From: Viscum album | Taxonomy: Eukaryota; Streptophyta; Magnoliopsida; Santalales; Viscaceae | Reading direction: 5' to 3' | Assembly (NCBI GenBank): GCA_963277665.1 | Contig: OY728136.1 | Location: forward strand, 809,435,123 to 809,499,122 | Length of the DNA: 64,000 nt | Part shown: one piece after another, positions 13,460 through 26,060 of the stretch | Layout: every line of letters begins with the position of its first letter | How positions within the stretch are numbered: the first letter of the stretch is position 1 | Program-made: the position numbers and the translations under genes | Notes under the pieces: generated by a model | The model's database searches: none | The model's input: the letters and a program-made list of their open reading frames with translations, nothing else | Told to the model about the DNA's origin: nothing

Positions 13460-15280
13460 GTTCATCCCTTATCAGATCTTCAAATGCAGAGTACATATTT
13501 TCTTAGGCCCAAATATACTCCTTTAGGCTGATCTTCCTATTGTTTAATCCCCCAACCAGAATCAAGTCCTTCTTTTCAATCTAGGTGTATTTCTCCTCAT
13601 TTAGTGTCACCCTCAAAGACCTCCTAGTCATTTTGGTCGCTTCCTCTTTAGAATCATTGAGTAATAGAACCTGCTCGATCACTTATTCTTCTAAACTCAT
13701 AATAAAATTCAAATTTTATTCACATAGAACACCTGATTTCCATTGACACATGGTCTCATTTCCCATCTTCTCTTCAATTTTCTTTTTTGTTGATTGAGTC
13801 TCCAAAGAGGGTGGAAAAGAGGAGTAATCCTTCCTACCCTTCCTCATCCTATTACTCATGTTACTCCTCAGGATAGAAGCTTCCCCTATCGAAAAATTGT
13901 TATCTATTTCATCGGGCTCCTCCAAATGGACCCCATCTGTATAGGCTGAGTATTCTTAGTTAGTGCTCAAATCTTCCACTACAAGGCCTTCAAAGTTGTT
14001 TCTCGGCTGAATTAGATTCTGGTTACTTGGAATAGAAATCCCTACCTTACAAACTAAAATTTGATCATCCACATATAGTGAAGACCCCTGCCTTCCATTT
14101 CACATGACACCACTACCCGAGCTAACAACCTCTATATAAGAAGCAGTAACAGCATCCTCTTCACCGTCCGCCACTTGAACCATAACAACATTACTCACAT
14201 CCATTTGAAATTTTCTATGAGCATCATCATTCTGAACAAAGCCCATGTTTCCTATATCATTTCCATTTTTTTGTTAAGATCATTTTGAGTGGAGGGACCA
14301 TCCAGATCCTATCTCAATATACTAAAGACCATAGAGACCTTTGGGTTATCCTGAAACACCACTGTTTGTTTCCCCTTAACAGCATCTGACCTACTCAAAC
14401 CAGCATCCTTTCCATCACTTTGAACCAAACCATCACAAACCTTAGTGTAAAAATCATGATCCACTAAGACACTGTCAGGATGATCCTCCTCTACAGACCC
14501 CTTTTCCCCCCATAAATCAGGTAGTGGCGACTGAGAAACTCCCTAGTCCTTCAGAAAACCCCCTGGAGAGCGAACACCTCAAACACTACCTTCCATACCA
14601 GTTGGAATATGTTCCAACAAACCTTCCTCAACATAAAACTCTAACTCCTTTCCACTAACATTTCCCATATTCTTTATAGGAAACTGAGACCCCCATTGAC
14701 AAAAATCCATCAGGTGTCCCAGGCGCCTGCAGATAGAATAGATGTCAGTCCAGGATCCGTAGACCATGTGTTGTTTGAAATGGTACTCCACACCAACATT
14801 AATCCAAACATACTCAAATGTCACTCTTAATGCATCCATTTCAACAAAAACACATGGGTTGATAGGACGGAAAAGGGACTCAGTGAGACTATCTGAGCAC
14901 ATATATCTACCAATAAGGTTTCCGAACATACTAATAATATCAGTGATATCCTTACATTCATCCATGTTTAGGGTGAATAGTTTATTCATTAGAAACACCA
15001 TGTTTTAAGTTTAATGATTTTAATATATGTATGACAATGACATCATCAATCCTACAGTTTTCATCTTCTCTTTGATGTTGAATATGAAATTTCTCACTAA
15101 TGTCAAGTGTATATTTCTGAATGATTTTTTATCCAACAAATCCCAATCTGAATATAACATTGTCTCCATTCTCCCCCCATCAATAGTTGGTGATTCTTCT
15201 TCTAATATTTATATTCTTCAATATATATCTTCTAGAATCTGAAGTTGTTTCGATCTAATAAAATAGTATTCACTTTTTTT
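13460..15280 (-). pseudogene. LINE ORF1-type remnant 1 (DUF4283 plus zinc knuckle)
   Basis: An open frame of 140 residues at 14579-15001 contains, in order, a SMFGNLIGR segment, VFVEMDALRV, VWINVGVEYHF and CRRLGHLMDFC. This matches the plant non-LTR DUF4283/zf-CCHC_4 layout: a nucleic-acid-binding domain, then a knuckle. The first knuckle Cys is replaced by Tyr, leaving Cys-His-Cys. A second frame at 13716-13925 carries a basic RMRKGRK stretch like an ORF1 tail. The family protein binds LINE RNA. No endonuclease or RT follows; copia DNA lies there instead. Some plant genes also use this fold, so the LINE origin is likely but not proven. Confidence 0.6.
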
Positions 15281-15609
15281 CATTAATTACCATTGTTCAT
15301 GAAAAAATTATAACACTTGAACTTAAACCAGAAACTAATATCAATTTTTGGAGAAATTAGAGAAAAAAATGAAAAATTAAAAGAAAATAAAAACAAAATA
15401 ATTTATATGGTTTAGGAAAAATTAACAACGCCCATAGAGGGGGTAAAAATTCACTATTTTTGGGGATATATGTAAGGATTTTTTATATAATGTAACAAAA
15501 AAAATATCCCAGCAACCAAGTATATATTTATTAAATTCAAAAAACAACAACTTATAAATTTTATATTTGAAATATCATTCTTAATAAAATAAATTTTTGA
15601 ATCCTATGA
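15281..15609. other. Unassigned A+T-rich DNA
   Basis: No ORF and no motif. A phrase near 15423-15450 (a GCCCATAGAGGGGG stretch) hints at old LTR-type DNA but cannot be assigned. Confidence 0.3.
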
Positions 15610-16030
15610 GTGCATTCTAAATACAAATTCATGATCCGGTTACCCGATCGATACTAGGAAAGTCACCACAACACCTCAGGTTTACCGCCTGATATTTATT
15701 TTCTAGCATAAATTGTAGGGGTTGAAAAAAGTATAAGTGGGATATAGTTTTAACTTCTTAGAGACTAATAATAATTAAAGGACATGACATTCAAAAAAAA
15801 TAGCATGGATTTTGAGGTTGATGTGCATAATACTTGAAACACTAATGGCCACTATGGTTACTTGTTTAGCTAATTAAACCAATAATAGATAGTGTAATAA
15901 CTACATGTATCTACACACATATCAGGCATAAGTCTAAAACATCTACCAGTCCTCGAAAAGAGAAAAATTAGGAAAAATGTAGTATAAACATTGTTACCAA
16001 GACAAAGATGACCAAATGATCAAAATAAAG
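15610..16030 (-). repeat. Gypsy-type LTR fragment, paralogue of 57170-57570
   Basis: Shares with 57170-57570, in the same order and orientation, the blocks CACAACACCTCAGG / CATAACACTTCAGG, TTAGAGACTAATAATAATTAAA, ACACACATAT...AGACATAA and AAAACATCTAC. The partner begins next to a degraded PBS-like sequence, which suggests the start of a 5' LTR of a minus-strand gypsy element. Confidence 0.55.
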
Positions 16031-17829
16031 TGGTATCACAAATAAAATATCTCGTGGAATACGTTAAGGAAATATCATGGGTACACCTCCACACATCCTC
16101 TAGAAATAATAAAAGTTGACGTTCATACTTATAATCCAGAAAAAATATTAAGCTTCAAATTAAGTTTTACCCTCTTGAAAAATATATAATATAGTAAAAT
16201 TCCCCTTATAATACACTTAAAATTCATCAAGTATCACGTATCAATCATATTTAATATCAAAGATGAAAAACATGAAATCATTCTTTTAGAAATTCTATGA
16301 AAAATATAAATGATATGTTGAATATAATATTTTAAAAATTAAAGATAGAAATCACACAATTCAATTTGTATAAAATTATAACAATAATAACATGGACAAT
16401 TGAAAAACTAAAAATACTCAAGGAATGCTTGAAACATATATAAACTCAATAAAAAACCCAAATGGCCTTCATACATTGAGAAAATTAAATTATAAAATTA
16501 TTTTTTATCAATACTCCATTATTAGTTGATTCCACTCAAACCTATATCAATCCTAACCCTTCCCTAAGGGAATATGAGAGGTAAGTGGGGTATGCTTACT
16601 AAATCAATTACAGAATAGCTATTTGAGGTATATATAAGAATATACATCCATCGCCCAAATATTAGGATCAATCTAGAACCAAAATAGAATTAGTTCATGG
16701 TCTATTCTTGACATGAAATAGGAAATTGAGAGAGGGAGCCAAAGTCAAACCTTAGTATCATTTGAGATAATATCTAATTCCAACCAAACCAAAATAATAT
16801 TCAAGGATCAAAGAAGAATCAAAATTCATAATCTTAAAATATATAAATTATGTTCGCTACTAAGAAATGAAGGGAGAATAATATTAGAAGAGGTTTTAAT
16901 GGCCTTACCATGTTAGGATGAATACTTTCCCCCAATTGGGTCATATTGGATCAAGGATCAAAGGTGGTTTCATCCAAGGGAAAGGAAAGGGAGAGGGGAG
17001 TTTAAGGGAGGGTTTAAATGACCAAAATTAAGTGAAAACCTAAGTAAGGTATTGAATGAGTTTATTTTTAGTATTTTAATTAAAAAATTACATGTTTTTT
17101 ACTTTTATAAAAATAAAATTTTCTAACAAAAAAATTGTGTAATCGACTAGAAATATGATTATAGAGACAATAGCCTCTTCCAAACCCCATCGTAATTCTA
17201 GTGTACCACAACTAAAATTCTTGTGGAAGTTAACTAATAGCTAAAACTCTCCCCCTCTATTTTGTTCACTTAAAGTGATATATAATCCCTCAACAACACC
17301 TTCAAGCATCCAAAACCTAACAAAATACATCAATAAATGAATTAAGATATTGGATTTAAGAGAAGAATATCCTATACATGTTAATTCTATTACAACCACC
17401 ACATAATCAGGATTATCATCCCCAAGAACCTTCAAATTACTTCTTGAGGTAATAAATCCAAAAAAATTCTTCTCATCTAAGATTTACACCCCCAAGTTTC
17501 ATCATGGAGCTTTCCATGCTACCATCTAACCCAAAAGAGATGAATCACATTTCACTATAACTATTTTTTATTCTTATTAATGATACAAATTGGATTCTAT
17601 TAATATAAATTATCAGATTTCATCTTAATATCATTGTATCAAATCATGTGTAAGGAGTCAGACACATATTTATTTAATTAAGAGAAGTAAAATGTTCCAT
17701 TTTTTTAAAAGGTTGAGGCTCTAGGACCTCTTTATTAAATAAAATAATAAGTCGTATGAGGAAAAACAAGACCACAAATGACTATAAAAAGAAAAAAAAC
17801 ATAGATCATGTAGCATGAGGTCTAGTGCT
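16031..17829. other. Unassigned A+T-rich repeat DNA
   Basis: Probably old retrotransposon sequence. A stretch of slightly higher complexity near 16540-17040 has no partner in the window and no coding potential. A 64-residue frame at 17241-17435 has no recognisable family. Nothing else is supported. Confidence 0.35.
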
Positions 17830-19635
17830 CATACTATGGTGAGAGGTATGCATGCCCCAACACCACTGATGACGTCTTCTATGCCATGTTTTGGCCTGCA
17901 TCCATGGGCCACCTCCATCGTCTGAGGGTTCATCATCACTAACAGATGTCATTTCTTTAGAAATAGGTTTACATTAATTTTTTTGTAAATCCTACTCACT
18001 ATTTACATAGGAAAGTAAATAAAATGAGTTACAAGTACTCACCTTTGAGCACACATTGTTTACAGGTTGAGAAATCTTTCCAGTAAGAGTAGGAACTTTA
18101 ACAGAATCCATCATAGCACTAGACTTTTCATCCTGAGTAGTCAAAGAGCAAGAAACAACTCTCCCACCATAAATGGTAGTGGAGAAAGAATCATAATCCT
18201 ACTATGAAGAATTTAGGGTGGGAGATCCATCCACTACAGTTTTCATACCAACTTCTATAGCATCCCCCTGGTCTGTAGTAGTATTGATATGCTCAGGAAT
18301 AGAGTTAAGGAAAGGTCCTTGAAGGACCAGTGTAACATTTCAGGCTTCTGGAGTCTATGTTACCCTGTTTAGAGTGGATAAACCAACACTAGAATGTGGT
18401 GGTTTTCTTCAAAGGACAGTATCCTCTTTCAAAATCAAAGCAGGTGATTCACCTTGAGTATACATTAAAGGTTCTCCATAAGATCTCCTCTGCATGCCAA
18501 GATTAGAGCCACCATCCACCATATTTGTAGACATATTGAGGTTCAAAAACCCCTTAAATGTTTGAGAAACATTAGCTAATGTGGATTCATAGTTACAAAC
18601 TCTCACTCGAGCTTGCATGGGTGAAGAAGAACTCTTCTTATATGTTAACTTCAACATAATAGCTCGGACTATTTTTGCTTTACCCTTACAAGATTTGGCA
18701 TAAATCGATTTATTCTCATATAAAATGTTATAATATACATCATCTTGAGCTGAGAATTACATTTCCTCATAACTGACATTGGAATCCACATCATCATGTT
18801 CATTAATAAGACCTTTGTACAATGCATCTTTAAATGGTCTGATGTAAATAGGCCAATGGCTAACATCAACTAAGTCTTCCCAAAATTTCTTGTGCATAGG
18901 GGGGCCTCAAAATTATCATCATCTCAGGGGAGGGAGTCCTTCTCTGGGGTTGAATTTATATTAGTAATAGTCATCTGATTAAGACCTTCTAAATCAATCA
19001 TTTCCATATGTAATGGATTTTCAGCAATGGTGTGTGTATGTGCTAAAGAGGGATCAATAATAATTTTTCTATTTTTCAATTCAAACGAATGCTTTATAGA
19101 TTCATTGCTTATTCTTCTTTGAAGATATGGGGTATCATGTCCTTTAATGTTTCAATTATAACAAATAACATTTTCTCTACAAACATCCATTGTGTGACAA
19201 ATTATTCCACAGGAAACACATAAAGGAGGAATCTTTTTATATTCAATTTTAAAATAAACTTCATAATGAGGTGTAGATAAAACTTCTTTATCAATGCGAG
19301 AAGAGAAAAGATTTATTTAAACAAAAACATGGGCATATTGTCTATAACTAACCATTTCAGTAGTTGTTTCCATCCTAATTGTGACTCCAATTGTAGAGGT
19401 GATGTCAAATAAAATTCCAGGATACTAAAGAGCCCAATTTAGGGTTAGATTCCAAGTTCCCTAATGGCCCTACATCTCTTAGGGTTAGCTTCCATTAATT
19501 TTCCACATGTTAGTAACCCAACTTTGGAAAACCTAAAGAAAGACTTGGTTTCAAATTTGAATTCTAGAAGATTACTTTGTTGATCATAATAGGGTTTTTT
19601 TTATATTCAAGTACTCATATTACATTATCTAATTA
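17830..19635 (-). pseudogene. LINE ORF1-type remnant 2 (DUF4283 plus CCHC knuckle)
   Basis: Minus-strand translation near 19400-19180 gives ILFDITSTIGVTIRMETTT, AHVFV, then EVYFKIEYKKIPPLCVSCG and ICHTMDVC. This is a DUF4283 C-terminus plus an intact Cys-X2-Cys-X4-His-X4-Cys knuckle (about 19187-19228). Some 1.3 kb further, near 17850-17940, GGGPWMQAKTWHRRRHQ matches the GPWM plus basic tail often ending plant LINE ORF1. Stops interrupt both parts. No ORF2 endonuclease or RT follows on the left. Element B starts at 19643, just upstream of the N-terminal part, so the 5' end may have been separated by that insertion. Confidence 0.65.
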
Positions 19636-19642
19636 GCTTCAC

Positions 19643-22282
19643 TGTCACAACCCGCCTTCACCAAAAGGAGGGAAGGGTCAGCAAATTGTCAGGCCCTTCC
19701 TTCTTTAAGTTGAAGGAGAGATAATGACCCCAGAAACCCGCCTTCAATAGGTCCTGGAGTGGCGACTAGCACCAAGGGTATAGAAATTTCTCACAAATGG
19801 AAGGCATTACCCCTTTTTGTTTTATAAGATCGAGAGATGAGATGATGAAACTCAACAACACCAAGGTAAAAGAAAAGTAAAGCAAAAAATAAACCACTCC
19901 CACATGCATGTTTCAAAAGTAAATCCACAAGGTACAAAAGGTAACTACAAAGGTAAGTGCCAAAAAGGAAAAGAAAAACAACAACTACAACTGCTCCAAA
20001 GGTCCGAGCTAGTAAGGTCCTGTGTGATCCCTGAAGTCCTCCTAGAAACCTGAAAGTAGTTTTATATACGTAGGGTGAGCATACAAGTACACTCAGTAGG
20101 GAAAACCAAAGACTCTCATGGACAAGTGGCGGAATGTACTAAAGTCCCGTGAGAAAAGAGTAAACCAAACACCTATCAAGGTAAACCATCCACCCCAGGC
20201 CTCACCAAGGCACACTCCCCAAATAACACAAGGCATGTAATATATATAATCAGAGCACATCGATGTTTGGGTACCCCGTGCCACTTTCCCACTGGTTATT
20301 GAGACATCCTACGCATCGGACCAATCCCGCCATTCTCACTGCAGTCCCACTGCCACACCCGCCCACACACACCTGGGCCACAACCACACGCAGTCCCACT
20401 GCCGAAACCCCGCCCGCACACACCTGGGCCTCAACCGCACACAGTCCCACTGCTGAATCTCGCCCGCACACACCTGGGCCACAACTATCACACGTAACCA
20501 TGCCTGCAAACACCTAGGCCAAAACAACCACCACCACACTCGAAGACACCTGGGCTAGAGAAAAATCCACTGCCACACGTGAAGACACATGGGCCTCATC
20601 CCGAAGATACTTGGGAAACCACCTGCCGCACACACCTGTCCAACCACCACACTACCCCGCCTGAAGGTTCTTGGGCTAATAATGGACCTCAGGCCATCAC
20701 AGCCTGCCCGAAGATACTTGGACTATCCAGGAAAGGGAGCAGAAAAGGAGCTAATAACCAGCCACCAAGAATAGTGTTGGGAAAAACACCATCCCCCATG
20801 AAATGGGGGGGTTCGGCACTTAAGTGCTCAACTTGGGTGGGGTGCGAATAATAAACACAAAACTACAAGTATATCTATATAGGTAACAAGCACTCACACA
20901 AAGCTAGGTTTTTCTTCAGACAGCCTACAGATCACAACAGCACTCAATTCCGAGTCACGAATCATGCCAACAAACCCATTTTTCCCATTCTTGTTTCAAG
21001 TTCAGTGATAATGTTTAAGTTTAAGCACTACTGGGAAACTAGTAGGCATAACCATAAGTCCAGGAAAGTAAACAGTCAAACATCAACCAAAACACCCACA
21101 CCCAGTTCTCAACAACAGAGGATTCTACCCCAATTCGTGATATAAACAAGTAACCACCGGGTCTTAAAAACTCACAACCACCGAATCCATACCAACAGGA
21201 GATCCCATCTCCACTTTCATGACCACCAAAGCATAAAAGAATAGGGGATCCCATCCCCTCCCACATCTCCAGCAATCGACTCATAAGAGAAAACCACCAA
21301 AACACTGCCACCAGCGCTAAGCAAGGACAAGCCTGTATTTTCGGATTTAAAATATTTTACACGTTCCATGATTTCAATTCTATTCCGACTGGAGTTAGCA
21401 CAGAAGGGATTGATCCTAGTGCTTTCAATTTATTCAGTTAGGTATACGTAATTAACCAATTTCTTTTCACAGTAGGAGTTTACAACCACAAAAATCCATT
21501 TAAAACATCAGCAGGGTTCATTAGTGCACAAACAACGACCACCAATGGCCTCGATTTTCAGGATGCATAAGCTAGCACAACTCAACAAGATGGTCATAGA
21601 AGAAACAACATCAAAAATATAAGACCGCAAAAACAATCACATCCCCCTCCTTTATTTAAAGAATTCGTTCATTATCTTTAATTAGGTATGGTTTATCCAA
21701 TTCTACAGAATCAAAAGCACACCCACCCCACATGATACACAAAACAGAGAGGCAAAGGAGAAATTCCCTACTTGTTGATAGATGATCGATGCTTAGGCTG
21801 GGGGAACGGAACTTTACGGATAACGATGCGCCCGATGCATCAGAATCCGTTTGTGAAAATCCACGATCGAGAAAAGAGAAACTACATCTAACCCTTAGTT
21901 TATAAGATCCGAGGACGGTTGAGGTGAAAACACGAAACCGCGTAAGGCACGGGGGTCGTGGGTTGACCACGCGGCTCCACTCGTCATAAAAAGGGGGGTC
22001 GGGTGGTTTAAGCCGACTCATGAATTGATTAAGTATTTAATTAAAACTCTTATGCATGTTATGGGTCTTTAAAACATGCTTAAACGAGTCCAAATAGGGT
22101 TTAAACCCTATTTGTGCAAAAGGGAGCGCTACTGGAAACAACTTGACAAGGTCGGGTGACGCCGATCGGTCTCACCAATCGGTCTCACAGATCAGTCTCA
22201 CCGATCGGTCTCGCCGATACTCCACTCCTTTAGGACCCGGATTTTGGTAAAGGGAAGAACCAAGAGAGTCTGGGTCATCACA
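19643..22282 (-). repeat. Element B left (3') LTR
   Basis: Direct repeat partner of 27516-30132. It holds a degenerate minisatellite (20330-20770), a TATA-like box (minus strand, about 21896-21903) and four tandem GATCGGTCTCACC-like units near its right end. Scattered short frames in it are not genes. Confidence 0.95.
20330..20770. repeat. Minisatellite in element B left LTR
   Basis: About nine degenerate units built on CACACACCTGGGCC or GAAGACACCTGGGC, spaced roughly 30-60 bp. The same array occurs in the right LTR. Proline/threonine-rich frames read through it are a by-product of the repeat. Confidence 0.8.
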
Positions 22283-22684
22283 TCAGATACCTCTCAAACT
22301 ATTCTCGTCCTCGAGAATTTAAACAACCCAGAAGGGAAGGTCGGGTCCGAACAACCACCCCGAAAGATACCTCTCAAGAGTGAACCTCATCGTTAACTAA
22401 GAACACCTTCCTGTCACGAACCAAGCAACATACCATGCCAAACTTCCCGGGCATGTGGGTTGGGGAGTCTCCTCCCCCATGTCAAGATATTATCCGCTTT
22501 GGGCGGCACTGACTCGCCCGCACGGGTTTAATCGCATCCACCTTAATGCGTCTTGATTAGGGTTTGGGTTCTCTCATTCCCCATAGCCGAGGCTTTTTAC
22601 ACACAAGAAGAGGAAGAAAACCAGTACATTTCATAGCCAAAAGACAAAACATTCTATCACAACAGGTACAACAAGGAACAAAAC
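22283..22684 (-). other. Element B 3' untranslated region and PPT zone
   Basis: 402 bp between the pol stop and the 3' LTR. The purine-rich minus-strand text beside the LTR (GTTTGAGAGGTATC) is a weak polypurine tract candidate. No ORF belongs here on the minus strand. Confidence 0.6.
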
Positions 22685-24100
22685 TTAAAACAACTCTGGG
22701 TACTCGGTACGAATCTGTGCTTCCCTCTCCCACGTACTCTCCTCAATCCCACCATGTCTCAACAACACACGAACCAAGGGGATGGTTCGCCTGCGAAGCA
22801 CCTTTTCTTTGCGATCCTCGATCACCACTGGTCTCTCCACAAAGTTCATGTCATCCTCGATGTCCAGCTCACCCCAATCAAGGATGTGTGAATCATCGTG
22901 TAGATACCGACGGATCTGGGACACATGAAAGACATCATGTATCCTTAGTAGCGGCGGTGGCAACGCTAGCTGGTAAGCCACTTCGCCGACCCGCCGCAAC
23001 ACTTCGAAGGGTCCGATGAATCTGGGAGAAAGCTTACTCCCTTTGTCGAACCTCTGCTGCCCACACCGAGGGGAGACCTTCAAGAACACATGGTCCCCAA
23101 CCTCAAACTCCAAGGGCCTCCTCTTGGTATCAGCATACGACTTCTGTCGGTCCTGGGCCGCCTTCATCCTTTCCCGTATGAGCTGAACCTTCTCTGTCAT
23201 GTTCTGCACCACCTCTAGACCAAGGATGACTGCCTCTCCTACTTCGGTCCAACACACTGGTGAACGGCATGGCCTCCCGTACAAAGCTTCAAACAGGGTC
23301 ATGCCAATGGTAGAGTGGTAGCTATTATTGTAAGAGAATTCTACCAGGGGCAGGTGTCGCACCCCTGATCCTCCTGAGTCCAGAACACATGCTCGCAGCA
23401 TATCCTCCAAGGTCTGGATGGTGCGCTCTGTTTGTCCATCTGTCTGGGGATGGAAAGAAGTGCTAAGGCGTAACTGGGTGCCAAATGCATGCTGCAATCC
23501 TCTCCAGACTCACGAGGTAAACCGTTCATCCCTATCTGAGACTATAGACCTCGGAACTCCATGCAATCACACCACCTCATCCACGTACCTTCGTGCCAAA
23601 GCATCCACAGTACTCGACTCCCTGATCGCCATAAAGTGAGCCGATTTCGTCAACCTGTCCACTACCACCCAGATGGCGTCGTATCCCCCTTGGACCTTGG
23701 GTAGTCCCGTGACGAAATCCATTGATATGTCATCCCACTTCCACTCGGGGACATCTAGGGGCTGTAGTAGGCCGCCTGGAACTCGGTGTTCAGCCTTCAC
23801 TTGCTGACACACTAAGCACTTGGACACAAACTCTGCCACTGCTCACTTAACTCCGGGCCACCAAAACTGCCTATTCAAACCCTGGTACATCTTGGAAACT
23901 CCTGGGTGTACCGCCAGGGGTGAGTTGTGGAACTCACTAAGAACCTTGCTGCGCATCGCCTCCGGGACAAACAACCTTTTCTGGAAAAGCATCTGGTTCT
24001 GACCATCCTCTGTCCATACCTCCAAAGCATTGCCCTGGTCAACTTGGTCGCGCATCACTTCACACTCTAGGTCTCCCCACTGAGACTCCTCCACTTGCTG
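22685..24100 (-). pseudogene. Element B integrase with chromodomain-like tail
   Basis: Joins element cDNA to chromatin. In one frame, from the right: HHCC zinc domain (His pair in EFHNSPLAVHPG, Cys pair in CLVC), then the core with the first Asp in MDFVTGLP, the second in SDRDERF and the Glu in DGQTERTIQ, all present. Next comes FIGPFEVLRRVGEVAYQL (the GPF/Y module) and a C-terminal IEESTWEREAQIRTEYPELF, resembling the end of a chromodomain that targets heterochromatin. Three TGA stops (23843, 23567, 23510) interrupt it, each where the family usually has Arg. The last 270 residues are open and end at a TAG/TAA-type stop at 22685. Confidence 0.93.
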
Positions 24101-24640
24101 AAATATGGATGACTGCACTGTCATCTGATATAGGCAGCCCCTGCCGCTATCCATATTCGCATCCAAGTGTAAGGCGGCTAACTCCTCCATTGCCTTCCAG
24201 GCATCCGCCGACTCTCGGACCGCATCCTTCTGTGTCCTCCTGCTCAAGGCATTGGCCACCACATTGCTCTTTCCCTCAGTATAAGAGATCTCGAAGTCGT
24301 AATCCTGGAGGAACTCCACCCATCTCCGTTTTCGCAAGTTTAAGTCCCGCTGGGAGAAGATATACCTCAAGCTTTTGTGATCCATGAAGACCACAAAGCA
24401 TTCCCCAATGAGTTAGTGCCGCCATAACATTAGCGCAAAAACAACCGCCGCAAGTTCCAGGTCGTGGGTGGCGTAATTACGCTCATGGGAACGTAGCTGC
24501 CTGGACCCATAAGAGATCACCCCTTGTCGCTGCATCAACACGCATCCCAGGCCCTGTCCCAAAGCGTCACAGAACACCTCATAAGCCGCCCCTTCTTCTG
24601 GTAATCTCAGCACTGGTGCACTGACCAACTTCTCCTTCAG
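24101..24640 (-). pseudogene. Element B RNase H domain and connection to integrase
   Basis: Shows [13 protein letters not shown] (first catalytic Asp), [13 protein letters not shown] (Glu) and MDHKSLRYIF (Asp). The last block reads KSNVVANALSRR, where the family has an Asp in place of the Asn, so a catalytic residue is lost. A TAA at 24413, where a Tyr codon is expected, splits the domain. It shares the reading frame of RT and integrase, as in a gypsy polyprotein. The role is removal of RNA from the replication hybrid. Confidence 0.9.
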
Positions 24641-25645
24641 ATAGCTGAAGGCTGACTGGCACTGCTCACTCCATACGAAAGCCTGGTCCTTCTTGGTCAG
24701 AGCCATCAAAGGGGATGCTACTCGTGAGAAGTTGGGTATGAATCTCCGGTAGTAACCCGCCAGCCCGAGGAAACTTCGGACTTCTACCACATTCTTGGGT
24801 GCTTCCCAAGAAACAACTGCCTCAACCTCTGATGGGTCGACCGCTACCCCCTTCTCATACACTACGTGCCTGAGGAAGTGCACTTCTCATGTCCAGAACA
24901 TGCATTTCGACAACTTAACATAGAGCTGGTGCTGTCGGAGGACCTCTAAAACTGTTCTTAGGTGCTCTGCATGGTCCTCCTCTGATCTAGAGTAGACCCG
25001 GATTTCGTCGATGAACACAACCACGAACCGGTCTAGGTACTCCCGGAAGATGGAGTTCATAATCCCCATGAACACAGCTGGGGAATTCGTAACACCGAAG
25101 GGCATGACTACAAACTTGAAGTGTCCATACCTGCACCTGAACATTGTCTTCGGGATGTCGCTCTCTTTCACCCTCAACTGGTGGTACCCAGACCGCAGGT
25201 CGATCTTCGAGAACCATCTTGCCCCTTTCAGCTGGTCAAAAATATCATCTATCCTTGGGAGAGGGTAGCGATTCTTGATCGTCACCTGATTCAGCCTTCT
25301 GTAGTCTATGCACAACCTAAGACCACCATCTTCCTTCTTTGCAAACAAGACCGGAGCACCCCACAGTGACGCACTCGGACGAACATAACCCCTCTTCATC
25401 AGATCGTCAATCTGTATATGCAACTCCCGTAGCTCTGAAGGTGCCATCCGGTAAGGAGCCATCGAGATTGGACGAGCGTCGGGCAGCAGGTCTATCCCGA
25501 ACTCGATATCACGTCGAGGTGGTAGAGTCGTCACCTCCTCTAGAAAGATGTCCATAAACTCACAGACAATCTCGGGCACTTCCACCATTTCAGCATCTAC
25601 TGATTCTACTGTCAGCTCGGTCAACAAGGGAGGATAGGTTCCTCT
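24641..25645 (-). pseudogene. Element B reverse transcriptase
   Basis: The open frame 24887-25627 covers the RT from PYRMAPSEL through [51 protein letters not shown] and [13 protein letters not shown] to [13 protein letters not shown]. The catalytic FIDD has become FIDE, and Leu of the box is Arg. A TGA at 24887 interrupts the segment before HFLRHVV and [12 protein letters not shown]. Upstream, a 2-bp slip in an AG-rich run (about 25640-25655) puts protease and RT in different frames. The domain is complete in length but cannot work. Confidence 0.95.
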
Positions 25646-25725
25646 CTCCTATTTCCCTTCGGACTTCTCTGCTCACCGGTGAAGGTAACATGCTGGCTGT
25701 CCAAGTCTGAGAACACCACCCTTCT

Positions 25726-26060
25726 TCAAAAACAGTCGATGACGGCGCACACAGAAAATAGCCAGTCGATGCCTAGGATGACATCGTATGGCTGAATCTG
25801 CAGCAGAAGAAGATCCCTAACCGACTGATGTGGCCCTATCATTAGTCTACATCCCCGACAAACAAACAACAAGTTGGTCTGACCTCCTACTGGTGTGCTC
25901 AACACAAGGGGCAATGGAAGTCTCTCCGCATATAAACCCAAGGCACGGGCTAGGATGGGTGCAACAAAGGAGTGCGAAGCTCCGGTATCGAACAAGGCAT
26001 AAGCAAGAGTGCTAAATAGACTGATCGTACCTTGAACAACCTCTGGCCCTACTAGAACTA
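25726..26060 (-). pseudogene. Element B aspartic protease
   Basis: Contains LFDTGASHSFVA, the catalytic DTGA motif of retropepsins, followed about 55 residues later by YDVILGIDWL, the second conserved block. The upstream frame stays open back to the gag tail, consistent with one gag-pro-pol polyprotein. The protease would cleave Gag-Pol into mature proteins. It ends at a TGA (25726) where related elements continue with Arg into the RT linker. The first codon of the open stretch is not a real start. Confidence 0.92.

Noticed and set aside
20263..20851. Pro/Thr-rich plus-strand frames over the B LTR minisatellite
   Set aside because: They follow the repeat, lie in the LTR, and are frames antisense to the element.
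23510..25728. TGA recoded as Arg in B
   Set aside because: Plant nuclear code does not do this, other stop types also occur, and CpG decay explains the pattern.
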